Origin: Chytridium lagenaria
Taxonomy: Eukaryota; Chytridiomycota; Chytridiomycetes; Chytridiales; Chytridiaceae
DNA: 64,000 bases
Direction: 5' to 3'
Assembly (NCBI GenBank): GCA_025449115.1
Contig: JAHLKC010000002.1
Span: 434,001-498,000, forward strand
Position numbers and translations under genes: made by a program. Below, one piece after another: positions 11,631-24,954 of the stretch. The number at the start of each line of letters is the position of its first letter. The stretch's first letter is position 1. The notes beneath the pieces were generated by a model that was given only the letters and a program-made list of their open reading frames with translations, was not told the DNA's origin and did not search any database.

Positions 11631-12313
11631 TTATTGTGGAACTGAGGACCCCGTCTGGAAACTTTGCCGCGCCCGCGCGAATAATTCCTCCTGTTGTCTT
11701 TGCAACTCTTCCTCTGGTATTCCAGAATCCTCCAGTTTTGACGATCTCTTTTCCCTGTCCTTCATGATGATTAGATGTATGCTTTTATTTTCCCTATTTA
11801 CCTTTAATTGCTTCGCATGTTCCTCATATACTTCAGTGACTTAGCGATATACTCGTCAAAACCCAGGGTCTACCATATTAGTAACGATAATTTTAAAAAA
11901 TCACCTTCAAAGCTGCCAGGACATGCTCTCCAGCTATTGTCTTTTTCGCGTCCTTTTCACATGCCTCATTTGCTAGCAAGAATTTTACAATTGAATGAAT
12001 ATACAACAACAGAAATAAGTACTAAGAAAGTGGGATTGTGCATCAAACCTTCCGAAGCAATAAGATGGATAAATTCTGAATCAATATTAGATATGTGATC
12101 TAAATCTTGATAAAAGCTTACCAACACAGCATTCCGACAATAAATCTCGAGTCTCCTTCGCACATGCAATGTCGCTGGGCATCATTTCTTGAATTAGCTT
12201 GGCAACGGTCGCTGATGCATCATTAATATTCAATTCCAGCATTTTAGAGCACCTTTAGGCAGGCCCAACTCCTCATCTGGGGCTCCACCATTATCTTCGA
12301 AGTCGCTGTCCAT
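11631..12313 (-). CDS. NCB2: Negative cofactor 2 subunit beta (Dr1)
   Basis: A histone-fold protein that pairs with NC2-alpha and binds TBP on promoter DNA, blocking TFIIA/TFIIB entry. It reads MDSDFEDNGGAPDEELGLPK, then after a 46-base intron (about 12203-12251) ATVAKLIQEMMPSDIACAKE and TRDLLSECCV, then EFIHLIASE and, further on, the conserved ANEACEK region and a Gln/Glu-rich tail EEELQRQQEELFARARQ. LPKATVAKLIQEMMPSDIACAKETRDLL is nearly diagnostic of Dr1. Splicing the intron restores the motif exactly, which supports the model. Start codon 12313 lies only 7-43 bases from the first possible codons of SGF29 on the other strand. Confidence 0.9.
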
Positions 12314-12356
12314 AGCAGTTTTGAGTTTGGTAGCGATTATTGTTACACAAAGAATT
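12314..12356. promoter_or_regulatory. Very short bidirectional promoter of Dr1 and SGF29
   Basis: The two start codons face away from each other across this stretch. Any core promoter must lie within it or inside the two 5' coding ends. No TATA box is visible. Confidence 0.4.
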
Positions 12357-13416
12357 ATGAGTGAAATGGCTGAGGAGCTATGGCCGAGCATTTACCAGAA
12401 CATACAGAACCTGGACGACGTCAAAAAGGTCATGGATCCCACATTAACAAAGATTAACAAGATACACAACAAAGTTGTGAAAGCTGGTTTTCGTGCTCTG
12501 TGAAGGCTTCTCTTATATATTTAGAAAAATTCACTGTCAAAGTAGCTCGCAAACTCCAAGAAGTCTATACGGAGGTTTTGAATCAAACTGCGATAGAATT
12601 GAAGTGAGATATTTACAAGAAACAATTTAACAAGTTTGAAGGATTATTGAGAAATTTAAGGAAAATGCAAATCTATTAGCAGCTCTTTTGGACGCAGGTA
12701 TACAGTATTGCCGAAATGAAGTTAACATGGCCTAGGGAACGAAAGCAAACGGAAAAAGAGAAAGTTGGAAGACAAGGCAAAGCCGAACAAAAAATCTCGG
12801 ATGTAAGTACACGTGGTATCCGACTTTACTAAGTGATGAAAGAACTAGGGAGGATATACCAGAGGTCTACGCCCCGCTTCCACCAGGGTCTCAAGTTGCC
12901 GTTCGACCACTTGGGCACGACCATATCCTTGCAGTTATTGTTAAATGGTTGCCGGATAAATTAAAGTTTGTGTCAGCACTCTTTTAGTTCGTTGATTGAT
13001 TTTATAGGTACGAAGTTGAGGATGCAGAGGACGATGAAGAAAACCCTGGGACTCGAAAGTATGTATGGTAATCAATGGCCAGGCTAACAACAAAAAAAAA
13101 TACAGGCGCTATGTTTTCCCGGCAAAGCTTGTCATTCCAATACCAGAAGTTCCTCATAAGCCGGAATTTCCTGTCAATCACATAGTTTTAGCACTTTACC
13201 CGAATAGTAGTTGTTTTTACAAGGCAAATGTAGTAAAGCCACCGAGCAAAGTATTATGATATCTCTTTTTATCTAAAACTCTTGCAGAATCAAGACGAAG
13301 AAGCGCCTGGCTTTTATGTTGTTCGATTTGACGACGATAACGGCTTTGAAAGATATGTTGATCCTACTTTTGTCCTGGATATGCCGAAAGGTGGACCGAA
13401 AATTTCCAAATCTTAA
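12357..13416 (+). CDS. SGF29: SGF29-like SAGA subunit with tandem Tudor domain
   Basis: SGF29 tethers the SAGA/ADA acetyltransferase to chromatin by reading H3K4me2/3. The N-terminal half is helical (EELWPSIYQNIQNLDDVKKV, KINKIHNKVVKAG). The C-terminal half is a tandem Tudor domain: VAVRPLGHDHILAVIVKWLP (about 12896-12955), YEVEDAEDDEENPGTRK, RRYVFPAKLVIPIPEV, HIVLALYPNSSCFYKANVV (the aromatic cage region, about 13180-13230) and a final FYVVRFDDDNGFERYVDPTFVLDMP. Several short introns split it (about 12967-13007, 13057-13105, 13255-13287). ATG 12357 (MSEMAEELWP) was preferred; an in-frame upstream ATG at 12321 would add 12 residues and leave only 7 bases to the Dr1 start. Confidence 0.85.
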
Positions 13417-13667
13417 TGAAGATAATACCCCTATGTTTAAATATGGCACGGATGAAGCAAATAAAGCATAACACGCGAACCGCTATGTGATCATTAAAAA
13501 ACCAGCTGTAATCGCTATCATACTGGGTTACATTTGTCAAGATTTGATTAAATAGGATAGCGGGGCAATATATGGGTATAATAGATAAATCAGGGCTTGA
13601 ATAAAGGTATAGGCGAGGGAATCGATCACACTCAGGATAAATATTTAATTTAAATATATACAAAAGA
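13417..13667. other. Convergent spacer between SGF29 and the ATRIP-like gene
   Basis: Two 3' ends meet here. I see AT-rich sequence and no gene; an open frame at 13364-13663 on the minus strand has no recognisable protein features. Confidence 0.5.
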
Positions 13668-15758
13668 TTAAGCTAAAGGGCAGTCAGAGTATGCAGCTTT
13701 AAATAATTTTAAAACTTTTTCTATGTAAGTTGTAAACAAGCCATTCTGATAATATTAAATACCTTTTTGTTCGGAGGGTATTTTACGAAATAATTTATGG
13801 AAGACTGTTACGAACATGTAATCAACCATAGTCCATTCTGAGGATAAACCAAGCTTAGTATTTTCTTCGCATAAAGCACAATAAAAATTATGTCGCAGAG
13901 GCCAGGTGGAAGTCTATATAATGTTATTTAACAAGGAAAAACACCGCACTAACTTGCCCGTGCTTGGCAGTAAACTCGCCGTAGCTTCTAATACCTCGAC
14001 AAACACTTTAATAGTCTTGAACTGATCAGTTCCGAGCAATCATATTAGCGTATACCGTGAAAAACGCCTTGTCTCCATTAAGGTCGGCTGCAAACTTCCG
14101 GATGATTAACATGCTTAAGCTGGCAGATGCGGAAATAACAGCCTTGCAAGGTTTAGTTTTGATTATAATCTTTAAAGAACCTCCTTATTTGGCGCAGATG
14201 AAACATCTAACAAATGCCGTCCGATGGCTCTAAATAGCTGCGACATCCAAGTGCTACCTTCCAATTTACGAGGGGTGCCTTTTGGTGAGAAAGGAAAATT
14301 CACTTGCCAAACCTAGGAAGTCGAAGCAAAATGTTGCGAAGCTGATAAAAGTGGTTGTTGGCAATTGATCGCCGACACCAAGGGGGAAAACAGAAGCAAA
14401 AAAAAAATGATGCGGACCTGAAATAGTGAGCTTAGTCCTTTCCAAGGGATTACCTCGGATCACCTGATCTAGATATGAGTAATATGGTAAGGCTTTGGAA
14501 GGCGTATTGGCTGCATTCCTCAAATCCTTCTTGATGTAGGGAGCCTGTGTGCAGTAGTGACATAGCATCTCTCATAGTTTCAACAATTAATTCAAGGAGA
14601 ATTTGAAATTCTTCTGGGATCAGCTGGGATTAAGGCGCTGCTAACCTTGGATGTCTGCCAAATTTTCATCTTCTTGCAGCTTGATCAAAACACAATTGAG
14701 CAGATTTTTATAAATAAATGACTGAAAGCATTTAGCAAAAGTTTTGCAGTTTCACATTATACCTTTCTATCATTAATTGCTAGTCGAAGGATAGATATAA
14801 TATCAGAATATGATATTTGTTGAGCTGATCCATCGACAATGCACGCGTTTTTTAAAAGCTCCTGCACAGTATATTCTAGGCTAGAATCTACAGAGCTAAG
14901 TTATCGTGGTACTCAATCAGCCTACTGGTGGGTCCAGAATCCTTAAGCTCAGCATAAGTTTTAAACAAAATGTCTTTTAGCCGTTTCTTTTTAACGAGGT
15001 CAAATTCAATTAGGCAAAGAAATACCTCGACAGAGAATGCTTCAGCAGCTTTGTGCCCTGGAGTTGAGGAAATGGGAGATTGTTCCAATTCTACATCAGT
15101 CATTACACCCGCATCTCTCGACTCCTTTGTCACTTTACAATAGCCATCAGTTTGCAAAATTAGAATCAAATTTATAATCACCAGTTCCACCATCTCTCAT
15201 CGACGTATGTCGCGGCTGGGATAATTTGTATGTATAGAGTTCTTGATCCTTTTCTAGTTCATATGCATTATAAAGAATCGCGAAAAAAACCTTAAATCGC
15301 ATCTCTGTCTCCAATTTCTTCACTTTGCTCTCATAATCCAATTGAAGTGCCTCGAATTCTTTCTGGTGTTTAAAGTGGAGCCCGTTTTGAGATTCTTTCA
15401 GTTTTAGGTTATCGGACTGAAGCTGGAAAAGTGTCATTATTGAAGTAATGCGAGAGAGATTACGTCGGCAAGTTTTCTCTTCAATGTGGATATTTCTCCA
15501 TCGTGTTGATATGGCATCATTCTATTATCGCCTGGAGGCATTGAATATACATTCATCTCTTTTAAGTTGGCAAAAGTACCAGCTCCCTGAGATGCATTTG
15601 GTGCAGCTGTTTAAGGTCAACATCCATGCAAGACAGACACATTCACCATCTACAGCAATCTGCGACATGTACTCCATCGTCCTTTGGTCAATTTCCCGAA
15701 ATGTAGCTTCATCCAGCGGCAGATCATCCATGCCAGCAAACTCATCATCACTGTCCAT
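13668..15758 (-). CDS. Coiled-coil protein, possibly ATRIP/Rad26-like checkpoint factor
   Basis: It starts MDSDDEFAGMDDLPLDEATF, followed by REIDQRTMEYMSQ, resembling the acidic 'DDLEELD..ASQ' opening of ATRIP. Next is a coiled coil (FQLQSDNLKLKESQ, EALQLDYESKVKKLETEMRFK) like the ATRIP N-terminal coil that dimerises and ends in a '..LQFKDAE' strip. The C-terminal half is alpha-helical (SRLIEYHDNLAL, SLEYTVQELLKNA, DIISILRLAINDRK, WTMVDYMFVTVFHKLF) and ends YSDCPLA. ATRIP recruits the ATR/Rad3 kinase to RPA-coated single-stranded DNA. The assignment rests on layout and weak motifs; another coiled-coil plus HEAT protein is possible. Its start is 28 bases from the start of the focadhesin-like gene on the opposite strand. 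Confidence 0.4.
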
Positions 15759-15786
15759 CTTTACTGTAATTTTTCAAAGGTCAAAC

Positions 15787-18700
15787 ATGGACAAGGCAGA
15801 AGACTTCAAAAGGAAGGTTTTCTCCCAGCATCACGCTATAGCCGTCCAGTCGCTGAAAGCTTTCGCACGAAAATCTCAAGATCCAAACCAGCATCAACTG
15901 ATTGAACCCTTTTTGACTGTGGTCTGGGAAGCCATTATGCAAAGAAACGGCTCGTTCAGTCATTCACTAGCTCAAGCAGCATCATGGACAGTTGTTGAGC
16001 TTACTGCACGTGGGACATTAAAACCCAAGAATGCTTTTCAGACTGTTATCAGCTTCGTGAAGTCAGCATCTTTGGATTCTTTGGCCATTCTGGTTGCATT
16101 GCTTGTGGATATTACGATTTTACTCAACATCGACATAATTTTGCAAGCGTCCAACGCATCGGAACTGGGCGAAATACCGAAGGCCTTAATCGAATTCTCA
16201 GACGAGCATCCAGAAGCTCGGAGAATGCTGATGACAGAATTGAGAGGCCTTGAGCCAGCAAGATTTTATAAAATATCAGCACGAAATCGGAACTTTACTG
16301 AGGAAGTGGCAGAAATAGTAGGATCCGGATTCTTACGACATATGCTACCAGTGATCAAGTATTTAATTTTCGTACCGACTGACTCACATTCTGGATTTTG
16401 CCATGTAATAAGTCTTCTTGACAGCCTATGTGGGAAGTTCTATAGCGACTCCTTATTTACGAGTCTCCTTGAATTTTCTACATGGACTTTGAGGAGCTGC
16501 AATTTATCTGAAGACTTAAGGGTCAGTGTTATGGATTTTGCAATCAAAACGCTGGAGAACGCGGATTTTCAGATGTTTCCAAAACAGCTCATCCCAGAGT
16601 TACAAGTGTGCCTCCAAAGATTTCTTCTTGGCATACTGAGCTCCACATCGTCTGTCACGTTAAATGATCGTTCTTCGCTATTTTTCCTCGGCAGCATCAA
16701 AAAATTACTCGAGCTTTATCCTGAGCTGTTTGAATCATGTGAAGTGCCATTGATTTTTGGGCTTCAGCTTTTACTTCATCAACTTTCGGACGAAGATAGT
16801 CGAGCATCGTGCCTCCGATTATTGGATGCGTCATATCAACGACTGGAGATAACAAAGTTAGACAAATTCATGCTTTTGTCGCCTTTCGTAATGCTTCCTT
16901 TGTTTAAGTTCTCGACTGAGTGTTTCAAATCCGATGAGGAAGTAGAGATGCTCAGTATTGTGAATCGCTGGATCAATTCATTATAAAAGGCCCATCTCAG
17001 TATGATGTTGACTCGGAAGCGATCATAGTATGTTTCTTCATACCAATTTTAACTTACACTTTAGGCTCTGAGCACGGAGGTGTCCGAAAAAGTGTCATAC
17101 ACCTGGGGAAATTTGGCTTTAACCCTTGCCATTTTTCAAAAAGCTTTGCTGTCTGAAGAAAATTATACCTTGTTGGCATCCGGAAATCCAGATGTGGTCG
17201 CAATATTTCGAGCAGGCATGCTTTTTTCCCGCTTGGAGGGTACAAGAAGAAAAGCTTTGAAGCAATGCCTTAAACTTCTTAAGGAGGGGACGTTTTTCAG
17301 TCTTTCAATAGTTTTTCTCCGGTGCTTCCTTTTTCTATTAAAGTGGGACCCTTCGATTTTAATCAGAAATCATATCTTAATCGAAATTCTTCCCGCTATG
17401 GGCGCTTTTCGAGATTCATTCTTAACAGCACCGATATTAAGAATATCAAAATCACTCTTGAATCAGAATCGGTCATCTTCGCTAGAGGGATTTAGCCTTA
17501 GAATGCTTTGCGGACTCGTTGCTTCCGAGCCTCGAGTGTGGGTTCACTTTCGAGAATTGGCCAATTTGAGTCTTTCGAAGCTTGAATCGCCGACTCGTGT
17601 GGATAAAACAAAAGATCTTGAGATAACACTTTTCTCGTCCTTGAGGTCAGTGCCCACAATTTTGCAGGAGGGGTTTGAGTAAACGGGCTTTTAAATTGTT
17701 TCGTAGGGACTTGTGCAAAAGCAAGACTTTGGAATTCGGCGAGGATATTTTGCCATTAGCTATAAGGGCTTAGAGTTCGGGATTTTGCATGATTTCTCCT
17801 TTTGCTGTTGTCTTGAAATCATCAATTTGTGCCTGGGTGCAAATCTAGCAGATCCGAAAGCAGGTTCATTACAATTTCAACTGTTTTTGTCTAACCTTTA
17901 GTTTGGACAACTATATTAAGTAAGCACGTGGACGGGCTGTCAACGCAAGGACGAAAACGACTTCTGGATTTTTTTGTTTTATTTAGCAAGGGCTCTGCGG
18001 GTAACTGCATACTGGGAAAGACATTAGTTTAATTTATGCAGAGTCTGAGCAAGCCATTGACTTTGTTCATGAGTTGCTTGGACATCAAGTTGTACCGTTT
18101 GCATTAAACTCGTCAGAAGATGCTATCGCCGATGTGGCCTTTAACACTCTTTCATCATTCCCTTCGTCTCATATAAAGCTGCTTCTGCCACGTCCGAAGG
18201 AACTTATAGATGTCTTAATTCGCTTCGACGGAGACACATTTGACGGCTTGCTTGGAAGGAAAAAGTTTTTGGAAATAATCTTGAGAGATGAGATTGAGAG
18301 TATGCGGAAGCCCGTATTTAGGGGTCTCGCTTCACAAAGCGCAAAAGATGAAAAGGGAGACGTTGGTTTCTTTGATGACTCCATTAAAAGGCTGAAAAGG
18401 CACCTGCAGGGTTTGTGGGAAACTCCCGGGAAAGCCTCTCACATGAAATCCGCGACAGCAGGTAGCGGATGAGGCATGAACATTGATTACTAACGATTTC
18501 AAGTACCAGTTCTTGTTTCATATCGCCATGACAGTAGTTTTGTGGAGACTGGAAAGCCATTTCCACTTCATAAGAGACTACACTTTTATAAAATCTTTAT
18601 TGCAGGTCTTACGGACATTGTGTTTCGTGAGAGTTTTCTGCTGCGGCTTGATACTTTCAACTTCTGGCACTCGTTCTGGGATGAGGAGATCAGTTCTTTT

Positions 18701-21516
18701 TTTACTGCAATTAGTGCTGATGGGGATCTCTCGGTAGACAAGGTCACTCAATTGATGAATGCATTCGTTTTAAATTCCGTCGACGAGCTTCAAGAGAGGA
18801 GATTAAAGGTTGAAAAATCATCGCCAGTTATATGGAATATTTTGATGGCGTTGGCAGGTTCAATTTTAGGCGTAGTTAAAATTCTAAATTTGGTAGCATT
18901 GCTAAATGTATCTATGAATTATGGATCAGTTGTGCCCTTGGACATGTCGGATAAACTTCTTCATTTTCTTATGGACGATTTTTTCGAATCACCCATTTGT
19001 GAAAGCGAGGAAGCAAAGGGCGCTGTGTTCTTCTCGCTTGCATATATTTCACGGTCATTAATTCCAACCGATGAAGCGGCTTGAAAAAAAGTGATTAAGT
19101 TTCTGTCATCCAAATCCTCGTCTTTAATAAGGTGCTTCCTGAAAATGCGTTTTATTTAACAAAAATGTAGTGCAGACTCTGAATTTTCAATGGCTATCCC
19201 ATTCTGCATCGGTTTGCTATTGGAGCAAGTTTTGCAATGTCCCCTACGAGTCCATTAGTTGAAGAATTAGCCGGTTTCTTATTGCAAGAGTATTCCAACC
19301 CTTCAGAATCATCCATGAGGGTGCTGGGAGCTGCTTTGGGGTTGACTATATGCAGCAGCGTTCTTAAACGTCAGCCTATTGTGGAGGTCCTCTTGACGTC
19401 AGTATTTCCGCACCTCGCGAAGGGCATGAAAGAGCTTACACAGGCCGGAGCATCCGATTTTACCGAAAAGTGTTTTACATTTTGTGGAAATCTGACCCTG
19501 GCTTTGTTCCTTTTTGAGAATCTTCCCGCAAGTAACCTGTCTCCACTTTTAAGTAGCAAGGAGATTCTTCTCAACTACAGGGGCTTCGCCGTGATAAGGT
19601 TCTTTTTTTGTTTATGTAAAGTCTAACTTAACAAGTTCCCACCACTACCGAGAGCTCTGCTGGAAATTGCTGAAGTTCGTCTAAGGAAACTAAACATGAC
19701 TCAGCTTTCCGTCTCAGATCTTTTGAAGCAGTTGACTCAAGCCACTAAAAGCAGTGAGAAAATAGCCACTTTGACTGCGCTCCCATATGTCTTTGAGAAC
19801 TTTAAATCTCTCGCTGATGGAATCACATCGTTAGACCGATCGGATTTGCAAAGCTGTATTGATGCTTTAGAGTTTTACAAGACCGTCCTATCGTCTGGCG
19901 AGCCGAAAGAGTCTAGAATCGCGGGATGGGCCATTGGTCGCCTTATCCGGCTGGCTCATTCTACTTTGAGATCAGGATCTCAATTGAAGTCTAAAACTGA
20001 TTCTAAGGAGCCTATGAATTATCACAGGTTGAGCGAAGATGAAAGTTACTTACGAGTATGCTTTGACTATCTGACGGATAAGCTTGCCGGTTTGCGTTGA
20101 CTGTTTAAAGTTATGCTCACTATCTTTAGTATCATCGCCTCAACACATGTTTATCTTGAGATCCATATGCTCTATGAATATAGAATTTCCGGCGGTCAAT
20201 TGGATAACTTTCTTTAGCAAGGTTTTGCAATCTCCCGATATCTATAAAGACATTGCATCAGAGATTATTAGCTTTGTGTGCCTTCAATCGAAAGGGGCAA
20301 AGAGTGCACAAACCATATTACTTGAACTGTTCAAGTTGGAGGTTTTTGCAACTCATGAAGCATTGGTTACGTCTGGAATATCTCGTATTCTTGAACTTGC
20401 TGGAATGCAGAAACAGGAAGGGGATGTTCGGAGGTTACCCGATATTGCACTGAGCAAGGTCATTGAAATACTTAATCTACTGGTATACGGTTCGCTTAAA
20501 GCGCAAAAATATCTAGATTTGAGGGTATGTCATTAGAAATTAATTTTAATCTTAAACGAGCGCTTCTAAATTACTTCTGAGTAGGTTGCTTTATATACAA
20601 CTTTAGCCGAATATTTGCAATACGAGCAAGCATCAGGTCCCACGACAAGATTACGGGAAAAGCTATTATCGTTTGCAGCCTCCTACCTAAAAAGCCTGCG
20701 GCATTCCCTCATGCCGTCAGAATACAGTCTGGCAAGGCTCTTGGTGTCCATCACAGTTACAAATGAAGATATATTCAATGGCATATGGACTGAATTAGTG
20801 GATGAGGTCAAATCTAATGTTGTTTGGAGTAAATCACACATTGCCATCGTCTGCACGCTTGCGGAACTTTCCGTGACGGATCTTAGTGGCAAACCTAAGA
20901 TTTTGCCCAAGCTATCAAAGGCGTTTGTGTCGTTGTTCGGGAGCCCCGAAAACGCATTAAGCCGAATGCTCGGCCAACACCTATCGCGAGCCAGCAGCCT
21001 TAGTACGTTTTCCGTGGACGTCTTTCTGCTATTCATGAAAACTTTGCCCAAAGACGTGTTTTTGAAGGATGTTGGGGCCTGGATTATAAGACTATTGGAT
21101 ATTTGCATTGTGTTAAACGATGAATGTGATTTGGGGAGTTGGTTGGCCTTGGTTTCGGGGTTCCATAGAGTGCTTTGGTTGGACTCTGAAAATGGGAAGG
21201 AGTGGGGGAGGGACGATTTGGAGCATTTGTGTTTAGAGTTTTGTATTGCATTTCCGGCAATGGTTGCAGCTATGTCGGAGGAAAGTAGAGAAAAGGTATT
21301 TGAAGTCTCTGTAATCTCACAATCTTAACTTTCGCCGTTTTTTTTTGACAGATCTACCGACGCCTCTTGAGCGTTGACGGCATAATTCGGGACCGCGAAA
21401 CCTCCTCCATGCCTCTCTCTCGCCACAAGACCTTTATCGCGACCCTCCTCGTCTCCTTCCCCTTCAACACCGAACGTCGTCGTCTCTGGCCCACAGTCGC
21501 CTTACATTCATTTTGA
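15787..21516 (+). CDS. Large HEAT-repeat protein, focadhesin-like
   Basis: A long helical-repeat protein of about 1,700 residues, interrupted by short introns. Exon 1 (15787-16986) is one uninterrupted frame of 400 codons with no TM segment or catalytic motif. Segments characteristic of focadhesin are the LGAALGLTICSSVL strip (about 19323), the IAGWAIGRLIRLA strip (about 19918), YHRLSEDESYLR (about 20020), a 'FPAVNWITFFSKVLQ' strip (20186) and the following FVCLQSKGAKSAQTILLELF (about 20270-20330). In vertebrates focadhesin (FOCAD) binds and stabilises the cytosolic SKI RNA-decay complex; a cell-adhesion role was proposed earlier. The call is by recalled pattern of the C-terminal half, not by alignment. 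It converges on Sec15 with only 27 bases between stop codons. Confidence 0.6.
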
Positions 21517-21543
21517 AATATAAGATGCACTATTTAGAACAAT

Positions 21544-24500
21544 TCACTTTATTCCTTCTTGCGCCTTCAACGCTTTCAACACTGTATCGATACTTTTGCG
21601 CTTTGCTTTCTCCGCGACGGTCAGTTTTGTGAGGAAGCTGGAGGTTTCGGAGGCTTTGATTCTGTGGAAAGTGTTAACACTAAAAAAAAAGATACGAATA
21701 CTTTTCCATGATTGTGATTAATGATGTAGTGTGGATGCGGTGATACCGTTTCGTACGGACAGCTGATGATAGGAACTCTTCATAGTTGTCCGACTTTAAC
21801 AGCGATATTATCTAAATCGCGTGAGTCATACCCGATCAAATCAAAACGATTGCCTCACTTGTTTAATCTGTATAAATCTATCCCCTAACTCAATATCCCC
21901 AAGTCCCTGGACATAATTCTCGACAAAATGGATATCCGCATCCAGGTTGTCGAAAAATACGATGTTGATTTTTTTGATGGATTTGCTAATCAGTAAACCC
22001 TAAAAATGAATTCAATATACAAAGGGCAGTAGGGGAGGTATTTTTACGTGTATCGATAATGCCATATGATCGATTGCGTTGAAGTAAATAAAGTTTTTGG
22101 TATGTGTGGGGAGGTTAGAGAGGGTTGATGACATTGCAGTTGTAATAGACGTGATGATGTCTGGAGGAATGTTAAGATGGAGTTTCTGGCGAAGTTTAAG
22201 TCTTACCTTGAATACATTGACTTGCTTGACCTTTCGCAGTAGCAGGAGTCCTAGTCTTTTTAAGCTTTTTTTTTCCACGACAAAAATTCTTACCATTCAT
22301 AACTCGTGACATCCAAATACTCATCCACCTTCATGTTCACGAGATCAAAAATTCGTTTCTCGATGGCACCCTTGAATTCCTTGAACGTGGATGTTGCGTG
22401 CAGAGATGTTTTGGTTTTCTGTGAAGTCCTACATGGGCTTAGAAATATACGGCGAAACTGGAGGATTACTTACCGCCGTTCAGAAAGGATAGACTCAAAC
22501 TCTCCACATGCTTGAACAAAGTAATCGGCGTCGGTGAGGATTTGAACGGCTTGTGGGAGAGTGCTGCGACCGAGAACGCGGGTTAATGCGTTACTGAGAC
22601 TTTGAATCAAAAGGTTTTCAAGAGACTGCATTGTTAGAGCATTGTAAAAGCGTCGAGTTTCAATACTTTTTTCAGCAAATCATCCATCTCGTTATTTTGT
22701 TGCGAAAAGCCATCCGAGAATTGATAGAACCCGTTAATAAATTTCTTGACACAATCGCAGCATTGCGGGAATGCCTTTGAAAAAGGTAATGCGCGCGGGA
22801 ATCTTTTTTGACATTATTAGGGGAGAAAAAAATGGCAGGTGTGGGACTTATACCTCATGTTGAGTTTTTTTTTCGTCTTTAATACGGAAGGCTTTCATGA
22901 TTTCTTCATATTCGTCGGCGGATTCCACAAGCATGGGTTCGTACGCGTCTTCTTCGATGATCTGGAACATTTAGTTAACGATGGGAGAAAAAGTGGGGTT
23001 ATTCACTTCAAGGATCTTTTCGCTGCAATGGAACTTCATAAGTTCAGTGTATCTATCGAACAAAGATAGCATGAGCGTCATTAAATTATTGACAGGGTAT
23101 CCGTAACTCTATAAAGTTTTAGCGTAGAACATTGTTAACACGACAACCTCCATTGTTTTGATAAATGACACGACGAGGATTTTAATGGAAAGGTATAGAT
23201 TTGGGGTTTGACAATCTTCCAACCCATCGTGATGACTTGATTTCATTTTATCCGTAATGTTATCCCAGAGCGATTCCACCTAAATATTCAATTTTAGGGT
23301 GAATAGGAAGTGTGTGGGGGAGGATGCGTTGGGCCTTACTGAAGCCCGTGATCGAAAAATCTTGGGTCGAGTTGATGACTACGGCTTCGACAATGAAAAA
23401 GCCGACAATATCCGACAGGTATGTTTCAAATTCTTTAGAGCGGCTTCTTGGAGATTGATCTGAGTGTTAAGGATGATACTAGCTTGAATCTGTTTTGTTA
23501 AAAAAAGAGTTGCCTCCATAATAAAGTTTTACTTTACGGTTTTCGTCGAAATCAGTCTTGAATATTGCGCTTCCCAAGCACGTCATGAATATGGAGACAT
23601 TGATAAAGCGGTTTAAAGTCCAACCGAAACTCTACAAATTACATTAAATCACTTAATTATCGAGATGTGTCTACCCTCACCTTCACTGTTCAAACTGTTG
23701 ATGATATCAAGAGATTGACGTGACATAATATTTCCTTGCAGCGACGATCGATTCTCGGGTGCCTCCGTCTCCAAGTTTTTCTTGTTGACGGCTTCCAAAG
23801 CGTTTTTGCCGAGTTTGCGTGAGTTTTCACGGACTCTGATTAACGGGTGAGAGGAAGCCACGAGTTGCGAAAACGGTACCTTACAAACCATTCTGTCATT
23901 TCTTTAGAGACAGCCTGACGGATTTGTTCACGCTGGTGGGGTATAAATTCTCCTATTCATATCATTTAAAACCCCTATAGGTTGAAGTAAAGGTCATACT
24001 CATTTTCGCAGAAAACTCAAACTGCGCAATTTGTCTCAAATGCACATTTTCTAGATCTCCAAAAGCTAAACCCTCAATATTCAGCCTTCTCCAAAAAAAC
24101 ATAAAGAAAAACACAAACCCTTAACGCCGAATAGTATTTCCTGTTGTCAATTTGATTTGAAACTTTATTGGAAACGTCCAATACGAACAAACACACTTGA
24201 AGTGATTCTAATGCTACTTCAATGTTTTGGAGGACTTTTCTGTAATCAATGATTTCCTTTTTCTGCAAAATACCCATTATTATGATTTTTTCAGTCACCC
24301 CAAAAAAATATGTAAAAGTAGTATTTTCTTACTTTATCTATTATCTTGGATCCATCTGCCTGCATCTCACGATTTAAATCCACGACCTTGGATTTCAAAT
24401 GGACAGTTCCAAGCCGGACTTTAAGGAGCTGATCAACACTCTGCACGAATTCCTAGTCCCTGTGTTATAAAAAAGTAGCAGAGGGGAAGGCGCACTTGAT

Positions 24501-24744
24501 AATGAAAATTACACATGCGCTCAATCTCCCCTTCCTTTCGGGTGATGAATGATTGAGTTGGTCGGTGAATGCATGTTCTTTGCTGGATTGGAAGATGGTT
24601 TGATGGTGTATGATATTTGATCAAACGATTCGGTGACGGTCGGTGAGGTTTCAGATACAACAAGCTTTAGGCTTAGTGGAATGGATCAGCGAACAGAGTA
24701 CCTCGCGGATGAGTTGTGGAGATGAGCTCGTCTTCTTGGGCCAT
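21544..24744 (-). CDS. SEC15: Exocyst subunit Sec15
   Basis: Sec15 links the Rab GTPase Sec4 on secretory vesicles to the rest of the exocyst at growth sites. The N-terminal region contains KEGEIERMCNFHYQ (about 24520-24485), then VDQLLKVRLGTVHLKSKVVD and LNREMQADGSKIIDK, KKEIIDYRKVLQNIEVALES, LQVCLFVLDVSNKVSNQIDN and RKYYSALR, LENVHLRQIAQFEFSAKM and SHPLIRVRENSRKLGKNALE, all in the order of the Sec15 family. The C terminus ends LKALKAQEGIK. Many short introns and several frame breaks divide the gene, and the middle (22.3-23.6 kb) is hard to read. The start at 24744 (MAQEDELISTT) is my best guess; Sec15 proteins are usually about 750-900 residues, which this span can hold. Confidence 0.85.
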
Positions 24745-24954
24745 AATGGATGCGGTCAAAAACAAACGGGAACACAAAGGTTTGTCTTCGATCAAGTCCG
24801 CTTTGGACAAGGCTCCAAACCCAACAGATGTAAATATGGTGATTATCAAAGCTAACATACAACATTTATTGTATTTTTGAAGAAAAAAGGAAGATACACA
24901 CATAAACATGTTTTTAGGCAATAGATACAATAAAAGGACAACACAGAAAATAAA

